64,000 bases of DNA from Liolophura sinensis (Eukaryota > Mollusca > Polyplacophora > Chitonida > Chitonidae): contig NC_088296.1 of assembly GCF_032854445.1 (NCBI RefSeq), forward strand, positions 23,693,604-23,757,603, read 5' to 3'. The notes under the pieces were generated by a model. That model was not told the origin of the DNA. It saw only the letters and a program-made list of their open reading frames with translations, and did no database searches. Position numbers and translations under genes: made by a program. Positions 10,669 to 24,714 of this stretch are shown piece after piece; the stretch's first letter is position 1, and each line of letters opens with the position of its first letter.

Positions 10669-11421
10669 TCCATGTGTTTATAAGATATCAAAGAGCGTTG
10701 ACCTCTTAATGTACATGTACCATGTTGGATCAAAGCCAGTCGCCTTTTATTACAGCATTGTAAAAGGATATTTTAGCCTGGATGAACACGTGTACTGGCT
10801 ACATGGGCGGATAAACACACACAACTGATGAATGGCTCCTTTGTTAGGACCTGGACACTAATACATGTAGTATGGTCATCTCATAAACACCAGGCTAGCC
10901 TACAATGCTGCACTGTGGGCCAATAAACACAGAGGTAAAGTGGAGTCTATCTGTCAACTCTAGGATCACAGAATATACATATTTGTATTCCTAGCATCTT
11001 AACAAAGTTATACAAATGCTGTATTCTACAAGGGAATACACATGCAGCTAAACAAATGACAAAAATTAACACTGCTTTTTTTCCCTACCCAAAAAAATCA
11101 CGTACCATTTGGCACACAATCAGCAGTTGTTCTTGGAAATACTTTATTTCACTTAATAAGGTCTGGTACATGTTTGGTAAAAATTCACCTTCTGATACAA
11201 ATTAAGGTCTTACAATGATACTTGTACATTATTTTGCCAATACATAAGTTATTTTAATAAAGAAATTTATCAAACTTCAAAAATGCTGAGCGTGCGTACT
11301 GTACATGTGCTGAAACACACATACAGTAATCCCATCATCTTTTCCGACAAGACCCCTCCACCATTCCCTCCCCATCACCAGCTACAGGTGCATGTCTCAT
11401 TACTAATATATGTACATGTGC

Positions 11422-11630
11422 CTTGTTCAACCTTTTCAAATGCATCTGTAACCAATATTTTCAAACATTCTGAGAGAACTTTTATCGGCGAAGAGAAATA
11501 TCTTTAGAGGTTTTAGGAGGCCTGCATTTTTAGTTACACAATTAAATCATTTCAATGTCATTTGCATAACAATTGTGCATGAATTTCACTGAAAAGAAAA
11601 GCATTAGAGGTTGAAAAGGTTTAAGATTTT
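11422..11630 (+). mobile_element. MITE-A copy, diverged
   Basis: GTTCAACCTTTTCAAATGCA at the left and GAGGTTGAAAAGGTTTAAGA at the right with the same internal order as 6692-6888. The outer ends are eroded. Confidence 0.65.
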
Positions 11631-12123
11631 TAATAAAGTACACGTACACATCTTCATGTATCATTAGAACTTAATATGTGAAAGCTTTTGTATGTGCATG
11701 TACTTTTTCTTTTTTTTTTTTAAATGTGTGATCTTTTTTTGTGTTGTATGAACTATAATGATCATACATGTATTTCATACTTTAATTGTAATATTGTCTT
11801 TGCCCTTAGCCCACATTAGCAGAGCTCGGGGAAAACAGGGGAAAAAGTAGTTTTATCTCAACATACTTTTATGCCTTTAGAAATTAAATCATAAAATGAA
11901 GTTTTAGGATCTTCAGATATAAACAAAACTCATAATGTGAAATTTAATGTGGAACTCTACATGTACATGTACAAAGTAAAGTTATAATCTTGCTGTGCAT
12001 GCCTCAAAATTTACAAACTTGAGCCCAAAACCAGACAAACGCACGAAGGTATTGACATGTAGGTTGTATATGCATGTAATGCACAGTGTGGCTGCAGGGA
12101 GGGTTTACAACACAAAGGCTAAT

Positions 12124-12323
12124 TACCTTAGTTCTTCTAAAATTTGGGACAGATATTAGTAGTGCTGTAAGTAGAATATATCACTTCTTATGGTAGGAGT
12201 ATGTCGTTCATTAAATGGTCTAACCATGTAAGAAAAAAGAAACTCTATATTCCTTCTAGAATTACATATATATTGACTAAAATGAGCAGATCAGGTGTCC
12301 CGAATTTTAGAAGAAATAGGGTA
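12124..12323 (+). mobile_element. MITE-B copy
   Basis: Left end TACCTTAGTTCTTCTAAAAT..GGGACA and right end TGTCCCGAATTTTAGAAGAA..GGGTA are inverted repeats of about 28 bp. It is 200 bp with no coding capacity. Confidence 0.8.
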
Positions 12324-12559
12324 GACTACGAGGTCCCTGGTCAGATGATCTACATGAAACATTTATATGCATAGAGTTCAAACTTGTTTCTACCAGCTAC
12401 TAAACTGGCAGAAAACAGTTTGATAAAGGCTATACAGCCCTGTAATAAGGGTATACTTTTCCTCATTTCCCTCACCCTTTAGCTTCCTGTCAAACTTTCA
12501 CAGACATGTCTAAATGCCCAAGGATATTCTCTAGCTCCTGGAACATCCTACAGGTGTCT

Positions 12560-12680
12560 ATGTAGAAATGTCAGAGAGTGTGTATGTACCACTTCTGACA
12601 TGCCTCTGCTATACAGCTATATAAATGCTGGCAGTCAGAGAGTGTATATATACCACTTCTGACATGCCTCTGCTATCCCC
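12560..12680. repeat. About 65 bp direct duplication
   Basis: GTCAGAGAGTGT.TAT.TACC and ACCACTTCTGACATGCCTCT occur twice in tandem. Confidence 0.85.
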
Positions 12681-12774
12681 ACAACTGTACACCAGGAAGC
12701 TTTAGAATAACATTACCATAGCTCTTCTAATCTATCATCCAAAAACTATACCACCATTATAAAGATGCTATTCT

Positions 12775-12915
12775 ACAATTCTTAATTTATGATGTACATG
12801 ATGTAAAGAAAACAAAACAAAAAAAATGAAAATGTGTATACACTGTTGTACTTTTGTTCATAATTCTTAATTTATGATGTACATGATGTAAAGAAAACAA
12901 AACAAAAAAAGTGAA
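12775..12915. repeat. About 80 bp spaced direct duplication
   Basis: TTCTTAATTTATGATGTACA followed by TGATGTAAAGAAAACAAAAC occurs twice. Confidence 0.85.
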
Positions 12916-14690
12916 AATTTGTACACACTGTTCTACTATTGTTCATGTATTGTTATAGGGAGTTGTCATAGACGATTTGACAGAGTAACCATCCTTAAAT
13001 GAAGGTTTCATGTCCATTTACTCATTCATTGTACATACACTCACACAGTGGCCAGGTTTTCTAGACGATTGCTGCACCCTGCCCCTAAAATTTGTACCCT
13101 GCCGATTTTTTGTAAGACACAATGGGAATGGCCACGTTAACCTGCTTTCAAGAGTGCATGCCAATGTACCTTTACACCATGCCCCTTTGGATTTCTTGCT
13201 GAGGTTTCATAAATTAAATCAACTCATCTAATGACTTTATCAATGAAAATACTGCATGACTGCAAACTTAACAACTTCCTATATACATGTATGTTGAGTT
13301 GACGATGTGATTTTTTGTGAGAAAACTTTAGAAGGTATCAGGTAAGAAGAAAACAAACATCCCCCACACACCCCCAGGATGTAAGCCTCAGGACAGGATC
13401 ACTAAACCACCTCCTACCTGTGCCTCGTTAACTCGTTTGTGGACTTCCACGATAATACCACAGATTTTTTCACACCTGTCTTATGTTTTCACCTGTGCAT
13501 TCCCCAAAAAAAACATTGTGCTTCTATTTAGAGACATCTGGCATTCAGCCCCAGTCATTTGTTCTGAGTATAGCGCCAGGTAAACAAGCATCGTGCAAAC
13601 ACTGTTAATGCTGTATGTACATGTACCAAGTTAACTGCGACACCACAATGGTTTAAAACACATTCAAACAAAATACCTTAATGTTCTTCAATGAGCTCTC
13701 TTAATAATATCAGATGTTATACAATTTAAGCTGCAATCTGCAGAGTATAGGTTTCAGGCTCAACAGAAAAATGTGCCAATGATAGATACTGGGCTAAATA
13801 ATTCCCGTTTTGGCTGGGAAGTCAACAATTTACTGTGACCATCTAAAACACGTGTGCAACTTTTATACAACCAGATGTACATCCTGAATAATGGCAAACT
13901 GGTTTTGAGTCACAAAAAAGCAACAAGGCAACAACAGCTATACAGGACAGAAACAATTCGGCTTATTCTGAGGTTAATTGTTATGACTTCTAATAAATCA
14001 TAATACTTACATGTACTCCACATCTCAACAAGTTTGTAGATGGACAGGTGTGTTTTCTTATAAACCAATGTTCTTTGGCAATTACACCTATCTTTGTAAG
14101 CAATAAACTCAAATCAATGTACATGTAGAATAAAACAGGTTAGAGCCCAATTCTATGGGGGCCATTCCCAACATACAGCAGTACTTGGCCCCTAAAATGC
14201 AATTAATTTAACCACTGCACAGGCATGTATAGATATATAAAATGTTAACATTAATGGTTTCAGATTTATACAGTAGCACTACACATAATGTAGCTGTTGT
14301 GCACACTTATCACATTTTTTATAGCGGTTTTTGTAACAGTATTAGCTACAGTCAGTGATGATGTGTATTGTATAGGTTGCAAATGTCAGCATGGTCAAAG
14401 GGCAAACACAAAGCAGATTTACCTGCTAATTACAGTTTTCCTCATCTAGATGATTACCTATTGTACAGGTGTATCTCTGCTAATTATCTTACACAAAACC
14501 ATCAGGTTATATACACTTACACATGTACAAATATACAAAATATTGGTTGCTGAGGCAGTTGAAAAGGTTGAAAAATTAGAGTATGCATGTAACCATTTCT
14601 TCTCTTTTGTTCAAGAGCACATGCAGATGATATACAGATCATGTAGTACACCTCTGCCAAATTCATCTTTAAACCACTTATTGTGGGCAC

Positions 14691-15117
14691 TCAAATTTCA
14701 ATATGGCACTTTGAATATAGTCAAGCATTATTGGCCTTTTTGAAATTATAAATGTGCCTGTATTATATCACACAATGATATCTACATGTACTGTGTACAC
14801 TCAAATTTCAATACGGCACTCTGAATATAGTCAAGCACTATTAGCCTTTGTGAAATTATAAATGTGCCTGTATTATATCACACAATGATATCTACATGTA
14901 CTGTGTACACTCAAATTTCAATACGGCACTTTGAATAGTCAAGTACTACTGGCCTTTTTGAAATTATAAATGTGCCTGTATTATATCACACCATGATATC
15001 TACATGTACTGTGTACACTCAAATTTCAATACGGCACTCTGAATATAGTCAAGCACTATTAGCCTTTGTGAAATTATAAATGTGCCTGTATTATATCACA
15101 CAATGATATCTACTTGT
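14691..15117. repeat. 110 bp x about 3.9 tandem repeat
   Basis: Units begin TCAAATTTCAATACGGCACT at 14691, 14801, 14911 and 15019. Confidence 0.95.
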
Positions 15118-15231
15118 AAAGCAGTACAAAACACACTTAAGCTCTGAACAATTCCTTTTTAAAGGAAAATACACATGTACATGTTGACAGAAAATTTCAC
15201 TTCAAAATCCCCAGAGGACTGCTACTGGTAT

Positions 15232-15449
15232 TCTAAATGACCTAAAATTTCGCCCCCCAAAAGTGCATTTTTAGGGACAAATAAATGCCAAAAAATATTA
15301 TTTTTGGTGCTGAAACTTACAACTTTCCTGTAGAATATCATCTCACGTTCCAATCAAACCTCAAAACACCATTCTAAAATCAGGGAAACTCTCAGAATCA
15401 GGAAATATAGGCTAGTAAGTCAGGGATGAAATTTATGGTCATTTAGGCT
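15232..15449 (+). mobile_element. MITE-C, best copy
   Basis: Left CTAAATGACCTAAAATTTCG and, read on the minus strand from the right end, CCTAAATGACCATAAATTTC are inverted repeats. Related or partial sequences: 3836-3860, 18300-18510, 42150-42345 and, inverted, 58199-58370. Confidence 0.7.
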
Positions 15450-16564
15450 GCCTGTCGTTTTTGTTTATCAAATGAAAAACTACTTATATACAAGTATAGA
15501 TAATACAAACAAACATAATCATCGTTACTAAAAGATCAAAAAGATCTGTTACATTTCGCTGCAAAAAGATCTGTTACATTTCCCTACAAGGCTAGACCTA
15601 ATGTCATGTCTGTGTGTACTGATCCATGAACACATAGAGAAAAGTTGTTACTGTAACCTGTACATGAATGGACAAGTAACTACCAAACACATATGAAGGC
15701 AGACTGCCAGCTCTGTCTGCAGCGTATATAGAAATTAAACGGTTCAGTTATGACCAACATGCACCAACAGTTTGATAAAGTGTGAAAGACAAGTCCTCAC
15801 CCACCCCACCCCGTCTCACTCCTAGTGTGTGAAGGCACACGCTATGTTTGTTTTTTTGGCCAAGTGTGAAGTGCAGACATCCTGATCAGGGTGGGAGGAA
15901 TATTAAATGTTGCGTGTCTGAGGTGACATAACATCACCCTCCCCACTTACTGCGCTCCTGTAATATGATCAGTCATTCAGGCACACTTTATCTGACCTCA
16001 TTCATACAAGCCCATACCACTGTCTTCCTAAAAATTTCCCCTAAACACACAATACCTACATAAGTGAGTGTTTAATAAAGGCTACTGATCTGTCCTTATT
16101 AAACAAGGGCTTGTTCTTCATCCTACAGTTGACTTCTTCTATTACAGGACGCATTAATATTTAAATTTTCCTGTTTGCGAGCATAGGAATGTTATCATAG
16201 AATAGAAGGTTTGCACGATCTACTGGCAGCTTTACTGGAGTACTTTGACTAAACCAACCAATGTACACAGGACTCCAATATGGCTGACTAGCTACTCTTC
16301 TGCGAGAGTGATGATGTCACATACGACCCCTCTGTTCTGCCTTTTGTGGGGTGTCTTCTGTTTACTTCTTAACAATTAATTCAGGATACTACTCGTATGT
16401 ATAAACCTGCCCTAAGCAGAAAGCATACAGGCACATGTACATGTATTTACTGCAGTATGCGTACACACGGTACATGTACATCAGTGATATACTAACAACA
16501 ATACAAGTTCAGAGAAGAAAGGCCTTGATGCCACTCAAGATATAGCTTTATTTATTGATTGACT

Positions 16565-16838
16565 GATTTACTTATTTATTTGATTGGTCAAGAAAATTTC
16601 ATTTATACAAAGGCGGCCAGCATTATGGTGGAAGGAAAAAGTGGACAGACCCTGGGGGAAATGGCACAATCATCCACAAGTTGCTAGCAGACGTTCTTAC
16701 GTACATGTACATGTGTGACTGGAGAGGAAGCTGGCATGAGCTGGATTTTAACTCATAGCGGCTGCATAGATACATGTAAGGGGATCAAGAGTTACTGCGC
16801 CACGCTGGCACGCTAACCCCTCGGACATGGAAGCCCCC
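16565..16838 (-). repeat. SINE, full length but diverged
   Basis: Tail to tRNA head (minus-strand GGGGCTTCCATGTCCGAGG). It carries an internal CGTACATGTACATGTGTGAC insertion or expansion. Confidence 0.8.
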
Positions 16839-18299
16839 TACAAATAGCTTTAACACAAGTGTATAAAGACATTACAAGGTTTATATGAATGGTGTAAGGA
16901 ACTCCAAGCTTCTCTTACATCTAAAATTTACTTGCACATGGATTTAATGTGTGTTTTATGTCAAAAATCAGAAAGGTTTCATTTCTATGTCAAACACTTA
17001 AGTAACGTTTACACTAACAGGTGAGGGAGTGTGTACATCATTGGAAAACATCATGCCTTCCCCAAAACGTCTATACTACATGGGTCACTCAGCATGAAGT
17101 GGGTTTGAACCCAAGACCTCTAAGGTCAAGGGTGTATGGTTTGTATTTCGGTGTAATTAAGTTGAGAGCGACTCAACCAAAACTTTATTTTAGAATTTTA
17201 GTTCTACATGATGGCGCAGGACATCCTGAACCCTGAATAAAGTCAACTAATAATCACAGAACAATATTTTTATCAACTACATATAGCAGGAATGTATGTA
17301 TGTAGACATGTAATACATTGGAGCATTCACCAGTGCTTTCACCTGTGTAGTCAAAGCTTTATAGAGTGATAAAACACAGCTGTCGCTCTCTTTACACCTG
17401 ACAGATTCATGTTAGCTCAGAGTTACATGTTCAATAACTTGTGTAAGGTGTCAGCTTTATTGTCACAATTACCTGTGATTTATTAAACCTGTAGACACTT
17501 GACATTTACAGAGAAGTTCAAGTTTTACAGTCAAGCAACAGTGTATGAGGCCAAAGCCCAGTACATGTACGTGTATATAAAACAGATGTGAGTTGGTGTT
17601 GCCAAGAATATTAAAAAAGATGGTGTCCTGAAAGAAACTGGATCTCAAATGATACATGCACTTATCAATGACTGAGCAGTTACACACTTATTCCTTACCA
17701 GAGCCCACAAGGGCCTCTTGCCAGTGTTAGATCCAAGAGTCCTCATTTGAATTCCTGGAAGAATTTTTCCCAAGCGCACATGTAAAAGTATATCAATGAC
17801 AGTTGGATAGCAGCGAGTTTTAGTCCTTCAATTCATGAACTGGGAGCAATACAAATCTTCACACTTTTGAATTTTGTAATTTAATAATAAAAAACATTTA
17901 ATTTTTTTAATATTTTTTTTCAAATTTTGCCCCACTTCAGTTTTTAAAATGAATCCCTCTGATGGACACAAGAAGACCCTGTATCCTTCCCTGACATCTA
18001 CATGTAATAAACCCATCTCCATCAGTATATATGTATACATGCACATTTAAACAGAGGTTTGAACATACATATACACGTAGGACAACAGTGTTATTGTCTG
18101 TGAGTTTTATTGTATTTGCTCCCACACTGGAGGTCCTCCCCTCTGTGACATTCCCTCAGTGATGTTAATGGAGTGAGGCTGTGTAAAAGCTGACACAGGG
18201 TCAGCATCATGTAACCTCACATCCACAGTCCTTCAGGCTTTTTATCATGGGAGCCAGAACATGTGGAATGTGCAAGGGGTTGTGTTATCAACAAACTTT

Positions 18300-18510
18300 A
18301 CCATCCTAAATCACATAACAGTTTGCGCACAAAAGTCGAGTTTAGAGGCAAATGTATGCCACAAAATATTATTTTCTGTGCTGACACTTACATTTGTCGA
18401 GTAGGATATCATCTTTACTTCCAAACAAGACTTTTCCAGTCTAAAAGTGAATACAACTCTCAAAATCAGGAAAACTGAGCACGTCTGGTATGGGCAAAAT
18501 TTTACCTCTT
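18300..18510 (+). mobile_element. MITE-C-related sequence
   Basis: Internal blocks CACAAAATATTATTTTCTGT, AGGATATCATCTTTACTTCC and AACTCTCAAAATCAGGAAAA parallel 15232-15449. The termini are eroded. Confidence 0.55.
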
Positions 18511-18780
18511 TTACCGCCACCTTATGGGTTTGAAAAATACGCAGCATGCCAATTACATCATGCAAGTGTAGACTCACATCTTTCACACGCAATCAAAGTT
18601 AGAGCAATTCTCTATTTTCAGAGAAGTCAGAGTTTAGTGTAGGTGACAGGAATCACTGAAGTCGCTCTCCTGAATCATGAACACGAACGTTGTACATTTC
18701 AACAGCATGGCTATTTTTGCACCTACTATATCATTTATTTCTTTATCTAAAAAAACAAAAAAAAAACAAATAATGTGTCC

Positions 18781-18890
18781 CACCATCCCACTTACGGACG
18801 GAGAGGAAGCCAGCATGAGCTGGACTTGAACCCACAGCGACCACATTGGTGAGAAGCTCTTTGATCATTGTACCGTGCAAACCCCTTCAG
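18781..18890 (-). repeat. SINE, 5' (tRNA-side) fragment
   Basis: GGAAGCCAGCATGAGCTGGA and adjacent head sequence; the 3' domain is missing. Confidence 0.75.
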
Positions 18891-20568
18891 CCATCATACT
18901 ACACGTACATGACCAGATAAGGAGCTAAATGGATTGCATCATGTGCGTCTAAAATAGATGAACGTAATGTCTCGTAAACAGAAAACCAGCCACATTTGAC
19001 AAGAGGCATATTGTGCTCTTGCTTGGTCCTAAGAAAGTCTATGTAGCTCTAAATGAATGATGTTAACGATAAAATTCAAATCATCTGAATATACAAGTAA
19101 TGTGTTCAATGTCATTTAGTGATCCTCTATTTTAAGAAACTCTAACCCCTCCCCCCCCCCCCCCCCCCAAAAAAATAAAATAACAAACAAATCTATATGA
19201 ACCTCAAGGCCAGTTTTCCTGACATGGACAATGAAAAGACTTGTCAGCATGTAATTGTATATTATTACCACAGAGCATCCTTCGCACCGTCATCACACAA
19301 CGAACAAGCAATCTACCACACCCAGGACAAAGGGAGTCTGTGTGGTCACATGGGTGTTATGTGAAATCATCATTGTTACCTGAACCACTTACTACAGGTC
19401 ATGCTGAGTGTAACATGCCCCACTGCCTCCTGCTTTTAGCACATCATCAATCTCTCCAATCCTGAATACAGTGCATGCATATACTTTAAATTAATGCCCC
19501 AAAATAACAACAGCAAACAATCCCAACAAGACAAAGATGTTTGTGGTCACAAGACTAGATGCTCAAATTCCCATGACCTCTTTGGCAGTTTTGATACACC
19601 CCTGGGTACGTCTGCTTTTATAAGATTATACCCTGAATTCTAGTCACTTCAAACAATTATATATACAGTGCTTTGTTTCTTAATTGCTTAGTAGTAAATT
19701 TACATGTACACTGTTTTGCTTTAATTTATTTGGGAAATAAATTTATTTGGGAGAAAGTGCAGGGTGGAGATTTTAATTTACATGTATTTAGTATGATGAA
19801 CACGCACACGAAATGCTCATGATTTTTTCATTGGGGCAACAAAATTATTTTCTTGCTTCCAAATGTGCAGTCTATACTGTGTGTAAACATAACAGACCAT
19901 GACAGTACTATATTCCTTAGGCAAAATGTACATGTACACCTACACGCAAGATCAGGGTCACATTACCATCAAAATAATCCAGTCTCCGTCTGTCTCAGAT
20001 AAATAAGTCTTTCCCATGACAAGTGAACACAAGAAAAAATACCTGTCACATGTTTAGCACACAATTCATGGAAAAAAATGCATGTACAAAGTGCACATAT
20101 GTACGCAGTACACTACCAGGGCGTTCAAAAAGGCCAAGTAGTAGGCTTCAAACAGTTGTCTACCTGCCATCCTAATAAACGCCTACTTTGAACTTTCTTA
20201 CCATTTACATCAATAGTCATTGTGACATAATTACTTTCAATTCAGCCACCTAATTTTGAACCTCCTTTTCCAATTCTAAAATGAAAACCCTATGCTACAT
20301 GCTTCAGAAAACATCAGCTCATTCTGTGCACAAAGTTGTGAACGGAGAGAAAACTAAACCATCTGTTTACATTCCGCATAGTCCTTACAGGACTGAAGCT
20401 GTCTTCCCCATACTCTTCTACAACTGTACTAAATACTTCATGCTACATACACTGTACCATAGTGAAGCCTTGCTAAAAATACCACCCTATAAACTACAGT
20501 CCAGTCCAGCACACGTAATACTGACAGCCTAGACAGGAGGCTAGGAGGTTTATACATGCTTCTATACC

Positions 20569-21880
20569 CAGACACATGTACATGTTCCTCTTGTACCACC
20601 AGCAGTACATGTACATGTATGTGATCTGTTGGACACTCCCTTCCCAGACACTTGTACAGCTGTACATGTACCTCTTGTACCACCAGCAGTACATGTACAT
20701 GTATGTGATCTGTTGGACACTCCCTTCCCAGACACTTGTACAGCTGTACATGTACCTCTTGTACCACCAGCAGTACATGTACATGTATGTGATCTGTTGG
20801 ACACTCCATTCCCAGACACTTGTACAGCTGTACATGTACCTCTTGTACCACCAGCAGTACATGTACATGTATGTGATCTGTTGGACACTCCATTCCCAGA
20901 CGCATGTACAGCTGTACATGTACCTCTTGTACCACCAGCAGTACGTGTACATGTATGTGATCTGCTGGACACTCCATTCCCAGACACTTGTACAGCTGTA
21001 CATGTACCTCTTGTACCACCAGCAGTACATGTACATGTATGTGATCTGCTGGACACTCCATTCCCAGACACTTGTACAGCTGTACATGTACCTCTTGTAC
21101 CACCAGCAGTACATGTACATGTATGTGATCTGTTGGACATTCCATTCCCAGACGCATGTACAGCTGTACATGTACCTTTTGTATCACCAGCAGTACATGT
21201 ACATGTATGTGATCTGCTGGACACTCCATTCCCAGACACTTGTACAGCTGTACATGTACCTCTTGTACCACCAGCAGTACATGTACATGTATGTGATCTG
21301 CTGGACACTCCATTCCCAGACACTTGTACAGCTGCACATGTACCTCTTGTACTACCAGCAGTACATGTACATGTATGTGATCTGTTGGACACTCCATTCC
21401 CAGACACTTGTACAGCTGTACATGTACATCTTGTACCACCAGCAGTACATCTACATGTATGTGATCTGCTGGACACTCCCTTGCCAGACACATGTACATG
21501 TACCTTTTGTACCACCAGCAGTACATGTACATGTATGTGATCTGTTGGACACTCCATTCCCAGACACTTGTACAGCTGTACATGTACCTCTTGTACCACC
21601 AGCAGTACATGTACATGTATGTGATCTGTTGGACACTCCATTCCCAGACACTTGTACAGCTGTACATGTACCTCTTGTACCACCAGCAGTACATGTACAT
21701 GTATGTGATCTGTTGGACACTCCATTCCCAGACACATGTACATGTACCTTTTGTACCACCAGCAGTACATGTACATGTATGTGATCTGTTGGACACTCCA
21801 TTCCCAGACACATGTACATGTACCTTTTGTACCACCAGCAGTACATCTACATGTATGTGATCTGTTGGACACTCCCTTCC
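20569..21880. repeat. 84 bp x about 16 minisatellite
   Basis: Unit GTACATGTACATGTATGTGA..CTCTTGTACCACCAGCA. Three units are 78 bp, lacking the TACAGC segment. The unit is a multiple of three with no stops in several frames, creating 300-519 aa ORFs on both strands that are not genes. Units are rich in TGTACA/ACATGT palindromes. Confidence 0.97.
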
Positions 21881-22268
21881 ATCAATGACCATGTCCAGTA
21901 CACACCAGTAAACAGGGTCTTTGTTTTCATGAACATGCAGGATGATGAACATTAAGTTGCATTCATAATGACCTGCATATAAATGTAACTTAGCCAAATC
22001 TAGAAACGGGCTGCCATGTTGACAATTTAATATTTGTCCACACTCTTCACGTCACCATAAACGGTATACACGTCTTTAACTTACGTGTACATCTGTACTC
22101 TATTTTGATACAGTTTCATACATGTATAGATGTCCAAACCCAAATTTGATTTATGTACTTTGTAACTTTTTTTGCATTAAATGGCTTGTATTCTGCTTGT
22201 TAACATTTCCAATGATAAAAATACTTGTCTAAACATGATGTATACACATTGGCATATGTACAGATGGA

Positions 22269-22420
22269 CTGTAATTCGTCAACCTTTCCGCAAGTTTGAA
22301 AGGCGTTTGTCCAAGCTTATTCTGAAGGTACTATTCTTTGTAGAATGGTAAAATTAAACTTTTTGTGAAGCGATGAAATTGGCAGATTTAACCAATGTAG
22401 TTTTATGTGCATGTTTAAAA
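22269..22420 (+). mobile_element. MITE-A copy, partial
   Basis: Left end CTGTAATTCGTCAACCTTTC and an internal segment ATTCTGAAGGTACTATTCTT similar to 24148-24366. The right end is not recognised. Confidence 0.5.
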
Positions 22421-22715
22421 AGACAACAACCAGAAGTCCCTTGACACATAAAAGTAAAACACAATGAAGTCACATTCCTGTGGTTGCCTTCAACAGCTTT
22501 TGTATGTTGTTTAAACTATTAAACATACATAACTTTAAAAAGCTTTCACCTACACACATGTAAGCATAAAGAGTGTGCGGGCAGCATGTCTCAACAAAAC
22601 CCTAAAATGTGACAGCTCCAAGCTATTAAACTGATAAATGCAATATCTACATATAGCATGGGGAGCTCATTACAAGCGAGAGTCCACTGAAATGCTTCAC
22701 ATAACATGTATCTGA

Positions 22716-22937
22716 ACCCTAATTCTTCAACGTTTTCAAACGCCACTGCGACCACTATTTTGAAAAATTCCGCAATAACTATAGGGTGTGGAGAATAAAT
22801 CTGCACAGCCTATTTTTAGTGCATCTAGCATCTTTAGTGACACAAACCAATTTTCATTTGGTGTCATTTTCATAATAACTGTACACATAAGTATAAATTC
22901 CACGGAAAAAGCTCGAAAAGCTTGAAGATTTACAGTA
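22716..22937 (+). mobile_element. MITE-A copy
   Basis: ACCCTAATTCTTCAACGTTT on the left, GCTTGAAGATTTACAGTA on the right, with shared internal CATTTTCATAATAACTGTAC and AAATTCCACGGAAAAAG. Confidence 0.75.
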
Positions 22938-24147
22938 TGTTAAATCTTTTAGAAACTTTTAGTAGGCTGTCTGGAAGATGCAGGTGTGGTAATGGTAAGG
23001 AATGGTATTAACACATAATAGTAAGTTTACATGTCTGTACAACATGAAATTTACTTTGTGGTACAACATTTCCACTGTCAGTGGCCTACATGTTCATCAA
23101 AAGACTTTCTGATAGGTCCTGACAGTTGTGTCTTCAGGACCAGCACAGAGTAAAAGAAATTGTGTGTACCTGAAGTGGGTCAACAGAATCTCGTGAAAGA
23201 GCAGGAAATTTGTTCCTCCCAAAAACTCTAAGACTTACGCACATGACTCATGTTGTTCAAAAAGAAAATACTTGTACATCTATGGGTACAGGTGAAGGGA
23301 TTACATAACCACCACTGAATTCGTCAGACTTAATAAATAATAACCAATAAATAACGACCAATAAATGATGTATCATAAAATTACATATTCATTTCTACCA
23401 TGTACACATAGAGGTGGTCTACATGTACATTTACAATGGAATTAAATGTTAAATGTACACTGTATACCAATACATGTATTACCATTGAACATCTATAAAA
23501 CTTAACTTCACCAGGCTTAAAGATCATCGTAAATAACACATATGCACATATATTACCATTATTACCTTACAGAACATCCACTGTGTATTTAATTCTGTAA
23601 ATGAAATCCACTCATTTTGATGTTATTTTATATATATTATATATTTTTATATAATTTTGCCTCACAAAATATTTACACAAAGGTGTACACTGACTGTGGA
23701 CGTGTACACCTTCAAATAATCACCCAATCTGAAAAGGCTGTAATTTACTCACCTGAAAAGTAGAGAAGTTTTAATCTGTCTTTCCGCTATGGCAAATTCA
23801 TGTATGTGTAAACTGCTGGAAAACGCTAGCCTCTTTCTCAGTAATATTCCCTTCCTCGAGTCCCCAAACCTGCAGGTGAACGAATACACAACTTTGAATA
23901 ACACAGGATATTTGAATGAGGCGATCAAATACAAATCGGAGCTGTACAAACTGATGTGTGATAACTTGACAACTGGCAGAGACCAAATCAACACAAGCTG
24001 TAATGCCTGACTGCAGGGCTGAGTACAAGCACAACACAGTTATACCTTAGCGGGGTTCTAGTGGAGGGGGTGTCGCATGATGGGATAGTCAGGTACATGT
24101 ACAGTGCAAGCCTACAAATAATCAGCATGACAAGGTCCTCATTAGCC

Positions 24148-24366
24148 ACTATAATTCTTCCACCTTTTTGCATGTTTGCAAGGTGTTTATTCATGATTAT
24201 TCTGAACGTATTCCACTGTGTACATAGGTAAAATTACACTTTCCGTGAAGCCCTGAAATTGGTCAATCCAACCAATTTAGATTTGTCTTCAAAGTCAACT
24301 TAAAATGTGCATAAATTGCACTGAAAGTTGCTCTTGCATATGTGAAAAGGTTAAGGAAATAGGGTA
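24148..24366 (+). mobile_element. MITE-A copy
   Basis: Left ACTATAATTCTTCCACCTTT, right GTGAAAAGGTTAAGG..AGGGTA, which are mutual inverted repeats. Confidence 0.72.
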
Positions 24367-24714
24367 TAATCCAAATGGTAGTTGAATGGGTTTGAAAACT
24401 GTCCGCCACTCCCCAAAAAGTTGTTCTGTGTGCATGCAGTAAAGTGAATTGCTCCTGTTCTTGGCACAGTTTCATTTCTATTCATCGTTTGACACATTCT
24501 GAGATCATCCCCAGGGAATATGTCCGTTTTGATGACTATCAAACATGAGTTCATGGGCACTAAAACTACAGGCTTAAGTGCATGAGATTACACACTCAGA
24601 GCCTGAAATGTGCGTGGTACTCTCAGCAGCAAGGAGCTATCACTTCAGTGGATCACTGAGCTGACTTCCACTGGTTACCTGCATGTACACATATATACAT
24701 GTACATGATACATT

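Noticed and set aside
20438-21997. 519-codon minus-strand ORF and 303-436 codon ORFs on both strands
   Set aside because: All are readings of an 84 bp tandem repeat whose unit is a multiple of three. The periodic peptides, open in several frames on both strands, indicate minisatellite, not genes.
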